Positions 13,138 through 24,907 of a stretch of 64,000 bases of DNA are shown here, one piece after another; the first letter of the stretch is position 1, and every line of letters starts with the position of its first letter. The notes below the pieces were generated by a model. That model was given only the letters and a program-made list of their open reading frames with translations. It made no database searches and was not told the origin of the DNA. The stretch covers positions 558,501-622,500 of the forward strand of contig JAODUP010000069.1 in assembly GCA_025642065.1 (NCBI GenBank), given 5' to 3'. The translations under genes were made by a program, and so were the position numbers. The stretch comes from Paralvinella palmiformis. Its lineage: Eukaryota; Annelida; Polychaeta; Terebellida; Alvinellidae.

Positions 13138-16100
13138 CAGTCCCTACATCAAAATTAAATGTTACCCCTCTCCTAGTGTTATAGTTATGTCCCGTGCAAA
13201 ATTTTTCAAATTCCATTCTTTCAGGATTTCTCCATATTTCTTCACTGATTCACTGAATATTATCTGCAAATATAAAATCGTTTTCATTTTCCTCTGACAT
13301 GCAGTTAATACCTGAAATAAATATTAATTATATTTGTGCACTGAACAAGCCATCTTACCACAATGGTTTCTGGATGTTTGTATTTTAAAATTGAAAACAT
13401 GCCAGTTCCTAACTAAAGGGATCCTATTTCATTACAAAAGCATACTAGTTGGTACCATTGTTATTTAATAAGATTAAATACTTTCTGCATTTATTTTCTG
13501 TGAAAAAAACAATAAAACGTTATAAACAAAACAAATAAATATTTTTACATAAAGCCATACCAAAAATATGTAAATACAGAAGAAGAAAAAAACCCATAAT
13601 AATGAAAGTTGCTCTAAAACCATTAATTGTTTAAAATTTAAATAAATAAATTTTGTGATATGCATGAAATCACAAACAAATACTGCATATATTCAACTGA
13701 AGGTCACATGCACACAGTAATTTACCTGTGATAAAGGTATAACCAAGGTACATATACAAGTCTGCATAATATTAATGCACCTAATTACTATTGCATGACA
13801 ATAGCCAAATAACATGTACTGTATCACTCTGCACATATCTTACTTATTCACATACCTAGAATAACAATACATGTCTTTCTGAAACATCAATCATTAATCA
13901 AAATGAAACATGGATACATGTATATTTGAAATCTTTGTATCAAAATTCACTATGGTACAAATATTTAATATATAATCTGTATACTTTTCATTTATCCACT
14001 AAATGTCTGATTTTATGTATTATTTGATTAACTGAATGAATATTTACAAGCTGGCATTTTTTACAAGTATGATGTCTAATTATAATAGTTTGCTATTGTA
14101 CACTTAGTACAACTGTTTTTGAATAGAAACTTTGGAGATACATACAATATTATAATCAGAACCATGCATATAATATGCACAATTTATTAGGATTAAACTT
14201 AACATCAAACTGACAAGAAAAGGCCAATATAGCAGTCATTAATGAATACCTGGAAACCACATAATCATTTCTGAGCATGTGTCAAATGTCAGTCATTCTG
14301 GAAATTCTCTTTTAAGAGTGTGCACACAATATTGTTGAGCAAATGTGTATAAAGGGCTCATTTACAATACATCAAAATATGGCTCAAGGATATGCCTGGG
14401 TAAATGTGAAAAAACATATTCATAAAATTATGATTAACAGCATATTCCAAATAGGTTTATATAATGTCCAATATCACACTCATACAAATGTGTACAGGAA
14501 CATCCCAGAAACACACAGCGGCCCATTTAGCCTACCATGTGTACAAAAGTGGCTGTAAAACACCAACCATCATCATCACCCAGAAACACATAACATTTAA
14601 TTTATAAAGTTTTTGCCTTAGTTCACTGAACCTTGAAGGAAGAGGTCTGTTGTGTGTATTTTTGCAATGGGGGATATTTGAGACACATCCTTCCTCTTAT
14701 AGGTCTCTTACAAAGTTACATATGCATTAATATGATCTACAGCAGTGATTCTTAAAGTAGTGAATGGTTTACCCAAGGGTGAATGAAATTATATTTGGGG
14801 TTGAATAAAACATATGATGAAACATGAAGGGTGACTGACTAAATTTTCTCAGATATTTAAATTGTTCTATATTTAAAAAGGCATTCCCATTAAAGTGGTT
14901 AGTAAGCTGTTATTGCTTTTTAATGGAAGTGCAACTGGAAATTTGATATGCCTTGATATGTTTTTACTTACCAAGTATTAGGATATTTCCTAAATTTACT
15001 TAAATAAATCCTTTTACAGGTGAATAGATGTAGGAACTAGTGGTATCATAAACTTAATAATGGTATCACTGGAGAATCAAAAACTGTTCTTTACTCAGTT
15101 TACTTTATATAAACTAAGAAAAATTAAAATAATTTATGGTTTTGCTCATGTGACAAAATGAATTATGTATAAAATCATAAACAAGGGGAAATAAGTTGAA
15201 AATCCTCAAAAACATGAGGAAATTTAGTCAAAAGTGAAAGAAATTTTGTGATAAAGACTTAAGGTTTAATTGTTGCTGAAATAGTTTAAGAAGCATTAAT
15301 CACGCTATTCTTCTATGGGTAATATTATTATAGTATTAACCGCACATACATGATACATGCAACCAAGACCAATAACACCCATGTTTTAGCTAGAAGAGAA
15401 TGATGTAAGCTTTTATTGGTTATGAAATATATATCTGGTTATGAAGAAGCTGTATCATTCACTCACTTATACTCATCTGTGTCAGATCGAGGCCTACTTT
15501 ACTTTAATTTACACAGATTATAAGTATTATTAGTTTGCTGTTTGTTATAAAACATTATCATATGATTAATGTCAACCATGAAACTGGACATTTGTGTATT
15601 TAGAAATGATAATTAGACACTCGCCTATGTTGATGAAATCGAATGTTGTGGATGTAGAAAAAATGTTGTAGAGTATTAAAATGGGAAAAATAATTACAAA
15701 ATATAATTGTCTTGTTACCTACTGGTAGATATAGATCGATAATATGTTTGCTACTGCAGCTACTAAGTTAGGGTGCTGCGCTAATCATGATTAGCAAATG
15801 ATTTAGTTATAAAAAGTAAGGTACGAACTAATTTTGTTATGAAATGACCCGTTCCCAGTGTAGCTATCATTTACAATGTCCCTTTAATTAATAATAGTTC
15901 ATAAAATAATAAATATAAAAGCCCAGTGCATATGATATACTAATATAGATCTAGACTAGTAATACTAATGAGTAATGTCTAGATCTAATAGCAGTATGAT
16001 GTTTAGATCTACTGAGTGAGTGAATCACTGACCTTGCCATCTTCAACACCAAGCAGCCACTTGTTTAAGATGACTAATGACCCACGGCAAGGAGAATGGA

Positions 16101-16350
16101 CAAAATCACCGTAGAATATCCGAATGTTTGGGATTTTTACTTTCTTTTTTCGTGTTTTTTTCGTGTGAGTTTTAACATCCCGTTCCACCTGTCCATTGCC
16201 AACGATGTTTACGCCTTCTCCCAGACTTTGGGCAAATCTAGCCATGATGTCGCTCGATGTTAGCGACGATTCTGATGTGCTTTCTGGTATGTCACCATCG
16301 TCGGATTTGGATGCGCTGTCTGGAGAGCCTGGGGGATCACTTGCGCTCAT
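3301..16350 (-). CDS. GDA-like: Guanine deaminase-like protein, probable catalytically dead pseudoenzyme (complete, 13 exons)
   Basis: Exons read on the minus strand: 16350-16033, 13263-13166, 12982-12808, 12617-12530, 11560-11436, 11019-10918, 10613-10518, 7717-7620, 7302-7238, 7075-6875, 4118-3997, 3572-3545, 3353-3301. They total 1569 nt (522 residues plus stop), all with GT-AG borders and matching phases. The collinear match to metazoan guanine deaminase (about 454 aa) runs from FVHS near residue 83 through MMPGFVDAH (142-150), SCGSTT (202-207), GIKLGLGTD (381-389), ATLGG and FEVGKEFDALLIDP, to GDDRNITAVYISGQ (506 on). Extra parts are an N-terminal Ser/Asp-rich extension of about 75 residues with a basic patch (64-72) and an acidic insert (about 419-440). 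The metal and catalytic residues are mostly gone. The HxH motif reads H150-T-D152, and the family HISE reads SSST (304-307). The substrate Arg position is Leu277. Only H150, H339 and D389 remain. Normal family members hydrolyse guanine to xanthine; this one probably cannot. The exon 7 donor (GTTTTT) is weak. Orthologue versus divergent paralogue is unresolved. Confidence 0.9.
3588..3614. repeat. (TA)n microsatellite
   Basis: A pure TA run immediately upstream of the 28-nt exon 12 of the guanine-deaminase-like gene, within its intron 11. Confidence 0.8.
4119..6540. other. Left part of intron 10 of the guanine-deaminase-like gene, no other feature recognised
   Basis: AT-rich intronic sequence between exon 11 and the palindromic element at 6620. 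The short ORFs show no family resemblance and no internal exon is needed, because exons 10 and 11 join in phase. Confidence 0.6.
6541..6619. repeat. (CA)n followed by (TA)n microsatellite
   Basis: A CA run (about 6543-6580), an A-rich spacer and a TA run (about 6594-6619) lead directly into the 6620-6764 palindrome. A mirror arrangement (CA then TA) follows the palindrome at 6768-6807. Confidence 0.8.
6620..6764. mobile_element. 145-bp near-perfect palindromic element (hairpin-type MITE)
   Basis: The two halves are inverted copies. The left end begins TTACAGTTAATCTGTATAAT and the right end, read in reverse complement, begins TTACAGTTAATTTGTATAAT. Both arms also carry TATTACCTGAAATTTTCAGG-like segments. 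It sits in intron 10 of the guanine-deaminase-like gene. It has no coding potential and would fold into a long stem. Confidence 0.7.
8796..9719. mobile_element. Non-autonomous TIR element with TA target duplication (copy 1)
   Basis: Left end CCGTATATACTGGCGTTTGA and right end (reverse complement) CTGTATGTACTCGCGTATAA are imperfect inverted repeats, each flanked by TA, which is the Tc1/mariner-type target. The interior holds two diverged tandem units of about 250-270 bp; each contains the phrase TATTATTACATAAAGAC and a later AGTAGGCAG(A/C)GATGTG. A second copy lies at about 58297-59074. No transposase ORF is visible. The element occupies intron 7 of the guanine-deaminase-like gene. Confidence 0.65.
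9721..10110 (-). mobile_element. LINE 3'-end remnant (copy 1)
   Basis: The minus strand carries a degraded tail of a non-LTR reverse transcriptase: the segment near 9865-9885 resembles the WNALP motif found near the C-terminus of CR1/L2/Jockey-type ORF2. A clearly related copy lies at about 11700-12300. Both share the phrases GTTAAAGAACA, GAGCCATTAATGTG, GACTGAGGTAATTTCATA and GAGCATTCCAAAC, or close variants. Confidence 0.5.
11311..11350. repeat. (TA)n microsatellite
   Basis: A TA run in intron 5 of the guanine-deaminase-like gene. Confidence 0.8.
11700..12300 (-). mobile_element. LINE 3'-end remnant (copy 2)
   Basis: Related to the 9721-10110 segment. On the minus strand near 11850-11815 the translation reads DDKAPKVWNALPKD, the conserved C-terminal motif of non-LTR reverse-transcriptase ORFs, followed by stops. 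It lies in intron 4 of the guanine-deaminase-like gene. Confidence 0.55.
13081..13136. repeat. (TA)n microsatellite
   Basis: A TA run of about 56 bases just downstream of exon 2 of the guanine-deaminase-like gene. It generates artefactual YIYIYI reading frames. Confidence 0.9.
13264..16032 (-). other. Intron 1 of the guanine-deaminase-like gene
   Basis: The largest coding intron. Apart from a SINE-core fragment (14515-14577) I see no gene or repeat I can name. TAGATCTAGA-type palindromes cluster near 15945-16015. Confidence 0.7.
14515..14577. mobile_element. SINE-core fragment (family B)
   Basis: Carries GGCCCATTTAGCCTACCATG, then ACAAAAGTGGCTGTAAAACA and a CATCATCATC tail. The same core occurs at 27316-27384, 36405-36490, 39104-39190 and 59205-59262. 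Only the 39.1-kb copy still has a tRNA-like head. Confidence 0.65.
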
Positions 16351-16560
16351 CGCGATAATCAGAATTAAATGCCTTTCCTCAATATTTTATTAATATATCA
16401 TCCCCCTCCACATAATCTAGACCCCAAACATGTTCAAGGACCTTCGGCCGGTCACGTGAATGTCCATGACCTTGTACGTCATTGACCAATAAGCAATAAG
16501 AGAAGAGTCGCACCCCCAAGAACCAAAACAACGGAAAGGAGTCAACGGACATATTTGTGG
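16351..16560 (-). promoter_or_regulatory. Probable promoter region of the guanine-deaminase-like gene
   Basis: Directly upstream of the minus-strand start codon. It contains a CACGTG E-box (16453-16458), a TACGTCA half-CRE-like site (about 16475-16481) and a CCAAT on the plus strand (16486-16490), in sequence that is more GC-rich than its surroundings. No TATA box is placed. Promoter assignment is inference from position and motifs. Confidence 0.35.
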
Positions 16561-16901
16561 AATAAAGAATCCGTTCTATCTAGCATCTACACAACGCTAT
16601 ACCAAGAATGTATATGTTCAGTCTTATTTTCCCTTTTCCGATTTGGAACAGTATTATTACGGTTCAGAATAAGAGCAAGACCACTAGGCCAGAGTTACCC
16701 AATAGAATAAAAGTCACAAAATGGAATAAAAATATTTCACTAGTAATTCAATTGTTGATAAATCGAATATTCCTTATAAATTTACAGACTAGAAGACGTT
16801 ATTCCAGATTAAAAATATCTCTCTTAAAATATGTCATTATTATAGCGTTAGACATTAGCTTTATGCTCTATATCTGGGTCATTGCACATACTTCACCATG
16901 A

Positions 16902-16950
<49 letters not shown>

Positions 16951-18079
16951 CTTAATCGAAAGAGTACCCCTCCATCGAATGTACGTACATTCCTGCCAGA
17001 TTATACCTAAATAGAGTAACTGAGTACACATACAGAGGTAAAAATAACATTATTATACAGGCATAGACACATTATGACAGTTAATAAAAATAAATTTAAT
17101 ATTTAGCTATGATTTAATTAATATATGAAGACGTCCATGTGTGTATGCGAAGGAGCTATATAGGATTAATGGTATAGAATATTTATTTGCACATTGTCTG
17201 TGAAATATTATGGCTTTTCTTCAAAATCACACATTGTTATTAAATTATATAGCTATGCATACATTTGTTAAAAGTTACAGCTTCATTTGAGCTACACAAG
17301 CACAATGATTTGGTGAGAATTAATTTTATTTAGGCAATATTAGTATATATGTTGTGGCTAAAGGCAGTTTGTAAAAACGAAATGAAACAAAATGATAAGA
17401 AATAACAGTAAAATATGTCGAATCCATCACCATGTGGGTTCACCTATACGTACCCAAAATTAAGCTGAATTTCGGGTGTTTCAGATGAATTTTATATGGA
17501 TCATTTGTTTGATATGGAAATAAAGTTGATATGACTGCCATCGATAACCGAAGACCAGTATAGTATCCATCAAATTGGAAACTTTTACTTAGAAACACCG
17601 TTAATTAGTTTATATTTGACGACAAAATTCAAGATATTTTTCCATTTATTTGTTGTCAAGATACAATTGATTGTTTTCTAGCAGTTTACAGGTTTTGTTG
17701 AAAATATTTGTATATGCTCAGTATCGTTAAATGTGGTACCTCCATGAGACTTGATAGAAACTTGAGTTTAATAACTGGTGCACAAAACACGTAATATCAA
17801 CGTTAGACAGAAATGCAACCTGCACAGTACAGTTTTCCCGTATTTAATACGTTTCTACGACCATTTATTAGTTTTTATATGGTTTAGGGGCATCATAGAC
17901 AAAATAAATCGAACTTCAATTTCATTTATTTGTCCCTTGTCGGTGACACAGAGAAAAACAAACTCTCTCTAATCTGAAAGGTGTCACATATCTTACCTGA
18001 CATTTATTAAATCCTAGACGTGGTGTATACATTAGTCAAATCGATAAAGACCATCAAACACGATTATCTCTGATCGAAT
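16561..18079. other. Intergenic stretch, (TA)n at about 16905-16946, no gene recognised
   Basis: AT-rich DNA between the promoter region and the LINE. The ORFs here (for example 16608-16901) have no recognisable domain and no splice-supported extension. The right end may already be eroded LINE 5' sequence. Confidence 0.4.
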
Positions 18080-19985
18080 ATCATGATATTATTATTCGAT
18101 GTCGGGATGATGGGCTGAGGAGCGGTGTAGGTTCTTTCCTCAATGACAATATAAATTTTAAGATACGCGACGACATCGGTGTTTTTACATCGCATGTTTT
18201 TGAATCTTTATTTGTAGAAGTTATATCACAATCTGAAAAAAACGTCAATTCTTGGTGTCATATATAGACCAAATTCCGCACTCAGAGGTGAAATGGACAT
18301 TTTTTCGAGTAGTCTTTTTGATATAATGGATACTGTCAATAAAGAACACAAACACTGTGTTATTATGGGCGATATGAATATCGACTTATTAAAATTTGAG
18401 GCTCACCTTAAGACAAGCAATTACTTAGATAACTTATTTCAAAATGTTTTTCTACCAAACAATTACCAAACCTACGAGAATAACTAGCACATCTGCAACA
18501 CTAGTTGATCATATTTACACGAACAACATAACAACAGCTGGAATTATAATAACAGATCTAGCTGATCGTTTTGGCACATTTTATATTTCACAGGCACAGA
18601 AAACCAAACATTTACCAAATTCATTGAAGACAACGAGAATGTTTCGGACACCAACATTTTTAAATTTAAAAATATTTGGAGCATATGGACTTCACAGATG
18701 GCTTAGCCACGTTATGTCCAAATGAAGCATATGGTGAATTCATTAAATTTTATAAACACACATTTGAAACTTGTTTCCATCTTCGCAGATATAAAATTAA
18801 TAATAAAGTATTAAAAAGGGATGCAGCCATGAAATACTTTTAAATAAACTAAACACTTATGGAATACGTGGAAATGCTAATAATTGGTTTATAAGTTACT
18901 TAGCAAATAGAAGTTAATTTGATGGGCATAGCTAAACTTTCTTAATATAAAAATTTTGTGGGAACGTTTCAAATGCTTTCGGTTCTCGGTGGAGTTTATT
19001 GGGTATCTTTTCCCCCATGTTAACAACAAAAACGAGCGTTTTGTTCTAATGGAAAAAAAAAATTTCCAAATTGTTTGAGACCAAATTGCATTTCGAACTC
19101 TAAGTTACAAACATTATTTCTGTAGGCAAATGAAATACTCAACAAATTGTTCCATTTGTTTTGCGCAAACAGATTATCTCTAAATCCAACAAAAACTAAA
19201 TATATCGTTATTAATTAGACCCCATCAATTACACTGCAATTTCACAAGGCTAATCTTTACAATTAATAATAAGATATTAAAAAGAATAGGGAACGATTAC
19301 AAATAAAAGTCTGTAAAATTCTTGGTCATCTTCATAGGTGGAGATCTTAGTTGGAAATATCATATCTCCCATGTTAACAAGCGAATAACGAGCGCATTGT
19401 TCTCAATCAAACGAGTAAAAAACATATTACCAAAGGATTGCTTGAGAGCTCTGTATTTTTCACTGGTACATTCTCATATATATTATGGAATATTGGTATG
19501 GGGAAATTGTAATGTCAAAATAATACACCGTACAGCGTTACTTCAGAAACGTGCAATTCGGACCACCAATAATGCAAAATTCAACAGTCATACGACCCAT
19601 TATTCAAAGCTACAGGTGTGATGAAAATAATTGATCAATATATATTTCAATCAACAATATTTGTTATTTGACTTCATCACAATATATCTTCCCTACTCAT
19701 TTGAGCAAATGTTCAGATTTAACCATGACATTCCCAACTCGCGAGCAATTAGGCAATCAGATCTCTTGTATGAAACCAGGTGCAAAACTAATTTTGCCAA
19801 TAAATTACCGCTGTATGCTATTCCCAAAATATGGAACAAATGGTATCTTACACTGCCTCAGTACATGTCTAGTTCAAAATTAAAAAATGTTATGAAACCA
19901 AATATTTTTAGTTCTTATCAAAGCCAAATAATCTGCAGCAACTCTTTTTGTCCAGATCGTTTTCCTCAAGCTAGTCAGGCTTGAG
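18080..19985 (+). mobile_element. Decayed non-LTR retrotransposon (LINE) with endonuclease and RT remnants
   Basis: Plus-strand fragments in several frames spell an ORF2. First comes an APE-type endonuclease (GVGSFLNDNINFKIRDDIG, later VIMGDMNIDLLKFEAH, then ATLVDHIYTNN). A short palm fragment follows (LLNKLNTYGIRGNANNWFIS, about 18830-18915). The RT tail reads GDLSWKYHISHVNKRI, LVHSHIYYGILVWG and RQSDLLYETR...KIWNKWYLTLP. Order and strand match a Jockey/CR1-type element, but the central RT, including the catalytic YxDD, is missing and frames are broken. It is inactive. Confidence 0.8.
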
Positions 19986-20071
19986 AAAAGTATAACATGC
20001 CACTATTTCTTGCCTGCCCTGTTATTTTGTGTTATTTTCTGTAATTTTTGTGTTTTGGATCCTGTTAAGTT

Positions 20072-20222
<151 letters not shown>

Positions 20223-20761
20223 GAGATAGTCCAGTTCTTAGTACTCAGTACTTCTTGTTGTGTTAATCAGGGTGGTTCTGTATGTTTGGTATATCAAATA
20301 AGTAATACGTTCCCTAGTCTTAAGCCAAATTTGTTGCCTTCCTCATATTTGTGTACTAAAGATTCTGTTCGTGAAACTTTTACAGAACTTAATCTGGGCC
20401 AACTCTCTTTTCGTCCAAGCATTAATTTGTTATATAGATATTTTCCAGCGTGATTCAGAATGAATGATCTGGTACTACGCATAGCCTATAAATGCTATTG
20501 AGTACTGTTATTTCAGTTTTGTTCGCCTACCGATAAATACATATTCCTATATTTCTCAAATTCAGATTATGTTAAAATGTAACTATGGACGAATTTCTAG
20601 TTTGGCTTATTTATTTCATTTATAAGCTGTATACTTAAATGATTTAATCATGAAACCACTCATAGTCATGCATACATTAATATGGATGTTTTTTTCCTTC
20701 TGATGAATTACAGGTTATACGGGGTAAATTATTACTGGTTGTGCTCGTAGCTGGCTGGCAT

Positions 20762-21059
20762 CAGGCTTGGCGTAATCGTAGTCGATGATCGTAATCGATT
20801 TCAATCGATTACATGATAACAAGTAATCATCATTGTTATTTCCGAGTGCAGTCTAGTCGTAATCGTATTTGATGACATTATAGATGTAATGACAATCGGC
20901 GATTATTTTCATGATTACATTGGGGTGCTCAATTAAGTAAAATGATTTATCGTGAGATGACATCAATTTTAAGATAATGACAGACTTGAGAATTAAATAT
21001 TTTTTATTTTATTTACTTATTTTGTTCAAGCTCAACACAGTGGAGAAACGTACACACAC

Positions 21060-21118
<59 letters not shown>

Positions 21119-23156
21119 AAACGATATTTATTAAAAACAAAACAGACAAAAAGGCAACAATAAACACAGACTGGCATTCAAAATGATCTAGTTAAAACCT
21201 TGACCAATAAACATTCATTTGACATCGGCTTAGTATAATTATCATTGTATAACATGACACACAAAGAAACAACTAAACCATCAGATATAAATATTTGACT
21301 AGTTTGTTTAATGTTATAGACTGTAAAAGACTAGTTGGAGAACTGTTCATCTTAACAAGTCGACCATTTAATGTTCTAGGCACTAGAACACGACCAACAA
21401 TAAATAAGTTAATAAAATGAATACACATATCTCTAGTAGGTGAATCTGTAGAACATATACGCATAAGGAGCAACTTAATACTGTCTTTTATGTGTATACT
21501 AGCATGGGTTATCTCCAAAGCTTGTAGTATGGCACTATGATGGGAACATAGTTCACCAGACGACAAAGTTGTTTCAGAATACTGCCTTGTACAGGTTAGA
21601 TATAATTAATACACTTATCATTCAGAGCAAAATACTCAGCACCTTACTTTAAGGTAGATTGACATATTGATTTAAATAAGTGTACCTTACTAGCAGTATT
21701 AAGACCTGGATAAGACATACCGATATTACTCAGTCAATAGACACTATGTTTACACCATCGTATTCTTGTTTGGACATATAGTCATCGTATTTAACATTAC
21801 AATTAAAATTGGTCATAGTTTCTATTGGGGCATCTTAAAGATAGAACACTGGGTCTGTATTGAAGCATTTATTACCTCTGCCTATAGGCATACATTTAGA
21901 TTTATTAATAGCACACTTAAAAGACAAACTACTTGAATGTATATATATATATATATTAATCAGTTCTTGTAACCCTATAACTGTAGTACCGAATTGCAAT
22001 ATGTCATCTGCAAAAGCAACTTAATTAATCAATTCACCATCAACACGAACACCAGATTCATAAATAAATCGCATATACTTTTTAAAAGATAATCGGATAT
22101 AGAATGCTATCTTGCCTTAGTTTAAAAGACGAACCGTGGCGTGTGTTTTCATTTCATATAATAACAACGTCTAAAACCATTTACGTAAAAATCTCCAGTG
22201 TACGTCTGGAAAAACATAATGTATAACTTATGAAACAAACCAAATGCTGTTAAAATATTTTTCTGCGTCCAGACAACATATTTGTATTTGTATGTTGACA
22301 ATATGACATGATATAATTGAGAAGATTTAAAGCGTTATATCCACCGTTAAGCTCTAAAACCAAACTTATTATATTTCACGATGGGACTTCATCTGGATAG
22401 TTTAATATTTCAAACGATTTAGAAAATACCGATGATAAAGCAATGGGACGGTAATTATCAGGTGCCGCGGGGGTAGGCATTAGCTTCTTTAATAAAGGTA
22501 CCATAATAGCAGTGTTAAAACAGCTGGAACATAGTCAAAAGATAAACTATTAGTGTAAACAGCAGATGGAGAGTCTTAGAGAGGCCATGGATAAGGAATT
22601 CACCAGATAGACTATACCGTCAGTGCTTGATAAACTGTTTCTCTTTAACCTCTTCACATGCTTCTCTATTTTGTTGGACGTTATTTCTACCTGTCATAAC
22701 GGTATCAAATATACTGTGAGGTGAGTTTCTGTGTTTCCATATTTCATCCCATTAATTGAATATGTGCTTTTGGACTTTCTGTTAACTTATTACGTGTATA
22801 TGTTAGAAAACTTGTATGTGTTAGAAAATGGAAATATAACTAATAGTATATGCTAATTATGCTATTTGTTACTTAGACTTATGTAATTATAGGGAGATAG
22901 AGGGATCCTGATTATGAACCCACGAAAACAACAAAATCTAGATAATGTTTTACGAAGATAATACCTTCCTGTTTGTTCTTGTTTACATTTTATATCAGTT
23001 TTTCTGTGATAATCATATCTAGATGATATACATTGTACTCATCATTACAATTGCAATAGTTATCGATAACAATGATTAATATTGTAATAGTAGTCATAAT
23101 CATTATTTTATCGATTTATAATCGATTACCTTGTTCCTGTAATCGTCCAAACTCTA
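20762..23156. mobile_element. hAT-type DNA transposon copy (non-autonomous, interrupted by a LINE)
   Basis: Termini are CAGGCTTGG on the left and, in reverse complement, TAGAGTTTGG on the right. The flanks GCTGGCAT and GCTGACAT form an 8-bp target duplication with one mismatch, as hAT elements make. Subterminal regions are packed with GTAATCGATTAC-like palindromes. The second element, at 28077-30656, has matching ends and subterminal repeats. I see no hAT transposase. The middle is occupied by a minus-strand LINE. Confidence 0.65.
21104..22640 (-). mobile_element. LINE fragment inside the hAT element, minus strand
   Basis: Reading the minus strand, RT blocks appear in order: MVPLLKKLM...APDNYRPIALSS (about 22520-22420), FGFR followed by a frameshift then GGYNALNLLNYI, RQDSILYP (family RQGSILSP, about 22110), and FADDILQFG (about 22005), which is the catalytic ADD box. 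A C-terminal region follows (21566-21273), then an (ATA)n/(TA)n tail at 21070-21120. Several stops and shifts make it inactive. Confidence 0.7.
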
Positions 23157-24907
23157 GCTGACATCTCTGATGTTGTGCCAAAGAGATAATAAAGGTTCGA
23201 TTCATATACTAACTATGTTCTACCACTGGCGGAGCAAAGGGGGACAATTTCGAGATGAAAAAATTAATTCGTATAAATATATTTCTTTCGTAATTTATCA
23301 ATATATCAGTATCAATATGTATGACCATATTAAAACCTAAAACGTCATAAACACTAGCCTAGGATTAAGCGTAATTATGTGGTACTAGCCTAGGATTAAG
23401 CGTAATTACGTTGCCTTTGCACGCAAAACTACTTTAAACCTGTTTTTGGCACGGCATGTGCCTTAAACTGCCTTAGACTGCCATAGATTGGTAAAACCAG
23501 CCTTAAACTGCCTCAAATTGTCTTAATGCTATCCCTGTCCAAAGGCACACTGAAGATTCCGTTATTATTTAAAAAAAAATTGTACATTGTATATATTAAA
23601 TCAAACAACAAACAAAAATAAATCTCAAACTTAGTTTTATTTCAAAATATTTTGTAAAAAAATTACAGGACGCCTTGAGACAATGTGACTAATCAGTATT
23701 CACAATTTACTAGTCCAAGTCCTTGATTCCATAAAGCATGCGGTAACAAAAAAAGCTTGCTTGCTATAAGAACACCAAGCCAATTCCTGATCTTGTGTAT
23801 GAAACTGAATGTACTGAACACCCTCTCAATTGATGCTGAATATGTTGGTGATGTTGTCAGGCTTTGTGCCAGGTCAGCAAAGGTCGGATCAACACCACAG
23901 ACTGCAAAACATTGCCATCAGGTGTGTGGGGAGATGCTGATTGCTTCTGCAGAGAAGTAGTTGAACAGGACATTGTCAACTTTACACATACACACTATAT
24001 TAATATTTTAGTTGCTATTGTGTGGAGTCAAGTCGTGTCGCTGCTACGAGTATTGATCTGGATTTTTTTCTGATTTATACTTTTCTATTTTAGGCTGGAT
24101 TTTTATTGATGAACTCTTCGCTGTAGTATTTAGCACAAAGTTTGATTTTATGTCAATATAATTAGTTACTTGTTTATATTTCGATTATCTTCTTCGGGAT
24201 TATTTTAGTAAATTGTTTTTCCTTTCATTTTTTATAATTATAAAAATAATTAAATTATAACTGTAATTAAATATATTTTAACAAGTTTGGAGTTATAATT
24301 GTTAACTGAATAAAAGTAGAACACCTGTGACAGCACCCTATCCTTATAAAACACACACGCACACTTTCTCTCTCTTAATATAATTGTATCTCATCGATCA
24401 CGCACCAAAATTAATTACTATGGCTAATAAGTAATCTAACCTGATTGTGTGATGGAATATAGACTTTCCGTTGTTCAATGGGCGTTGTTGTTACGGGACA
24501 ATGTCATGAATAGACGGGTTCACGGTTCCAACATATATGGTCATTGGCACAAGGTGAAGGCCAGTTTCAGAACGAGGTTGACACAATTGTGAGTAAACAA
24601 AGCCTTTTTTTCAAGCGTTCATTATGAGAATAGCCTATTATAGTTCATTTTTATTTTCTTATTGTAAAGTAAGACCATATCTTATGAATATGATGTGCTC
24701 GTTTAGATCTAGATATAGCTTATCTAGTCCTATGGAAATCTGATATTTTTTTTGGTCTAGATCTATTCTAGATGATAACTGATAGACCTAGCCGATAATA
24801 CTTTAATAGCGGTTCCAACCTCTAGATCTATTTAAATATTAGTAAAAGTGCAATATCGTAACAGTTTCTAACTGATATATTTCTTCTTTTCTAGAAAGTT
24901 ATTAGTT
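23157..24907. other. Intergenic stretch with a short tandem repeat, no gene recognised
   Basis: Contains two 25-bp copies of ACTAGCCTAGGATTAAGCGT... starting at 23353 and 23384 (31-bp period), then several CCTTAAACTGCC-like units (23440-23530). The ORF at 23757-23960 has no recognisable domain. TAGATCTA-type palindromes recur at 24700-24840. Confidence 0.5.

Noticed and set aside
13025..13297. Plus-strand ORF of 90 codons
   Set aside because: Contains an Ile-Tyr run from (TA)n and is antisense to exon 2 of the guanine-deaminase-like gene.
16196..16393. Plus-strand ORF of 65 codons
   Set aside because: Antisense shadow of the first coding exon of the guanine-deaminase-like gene.
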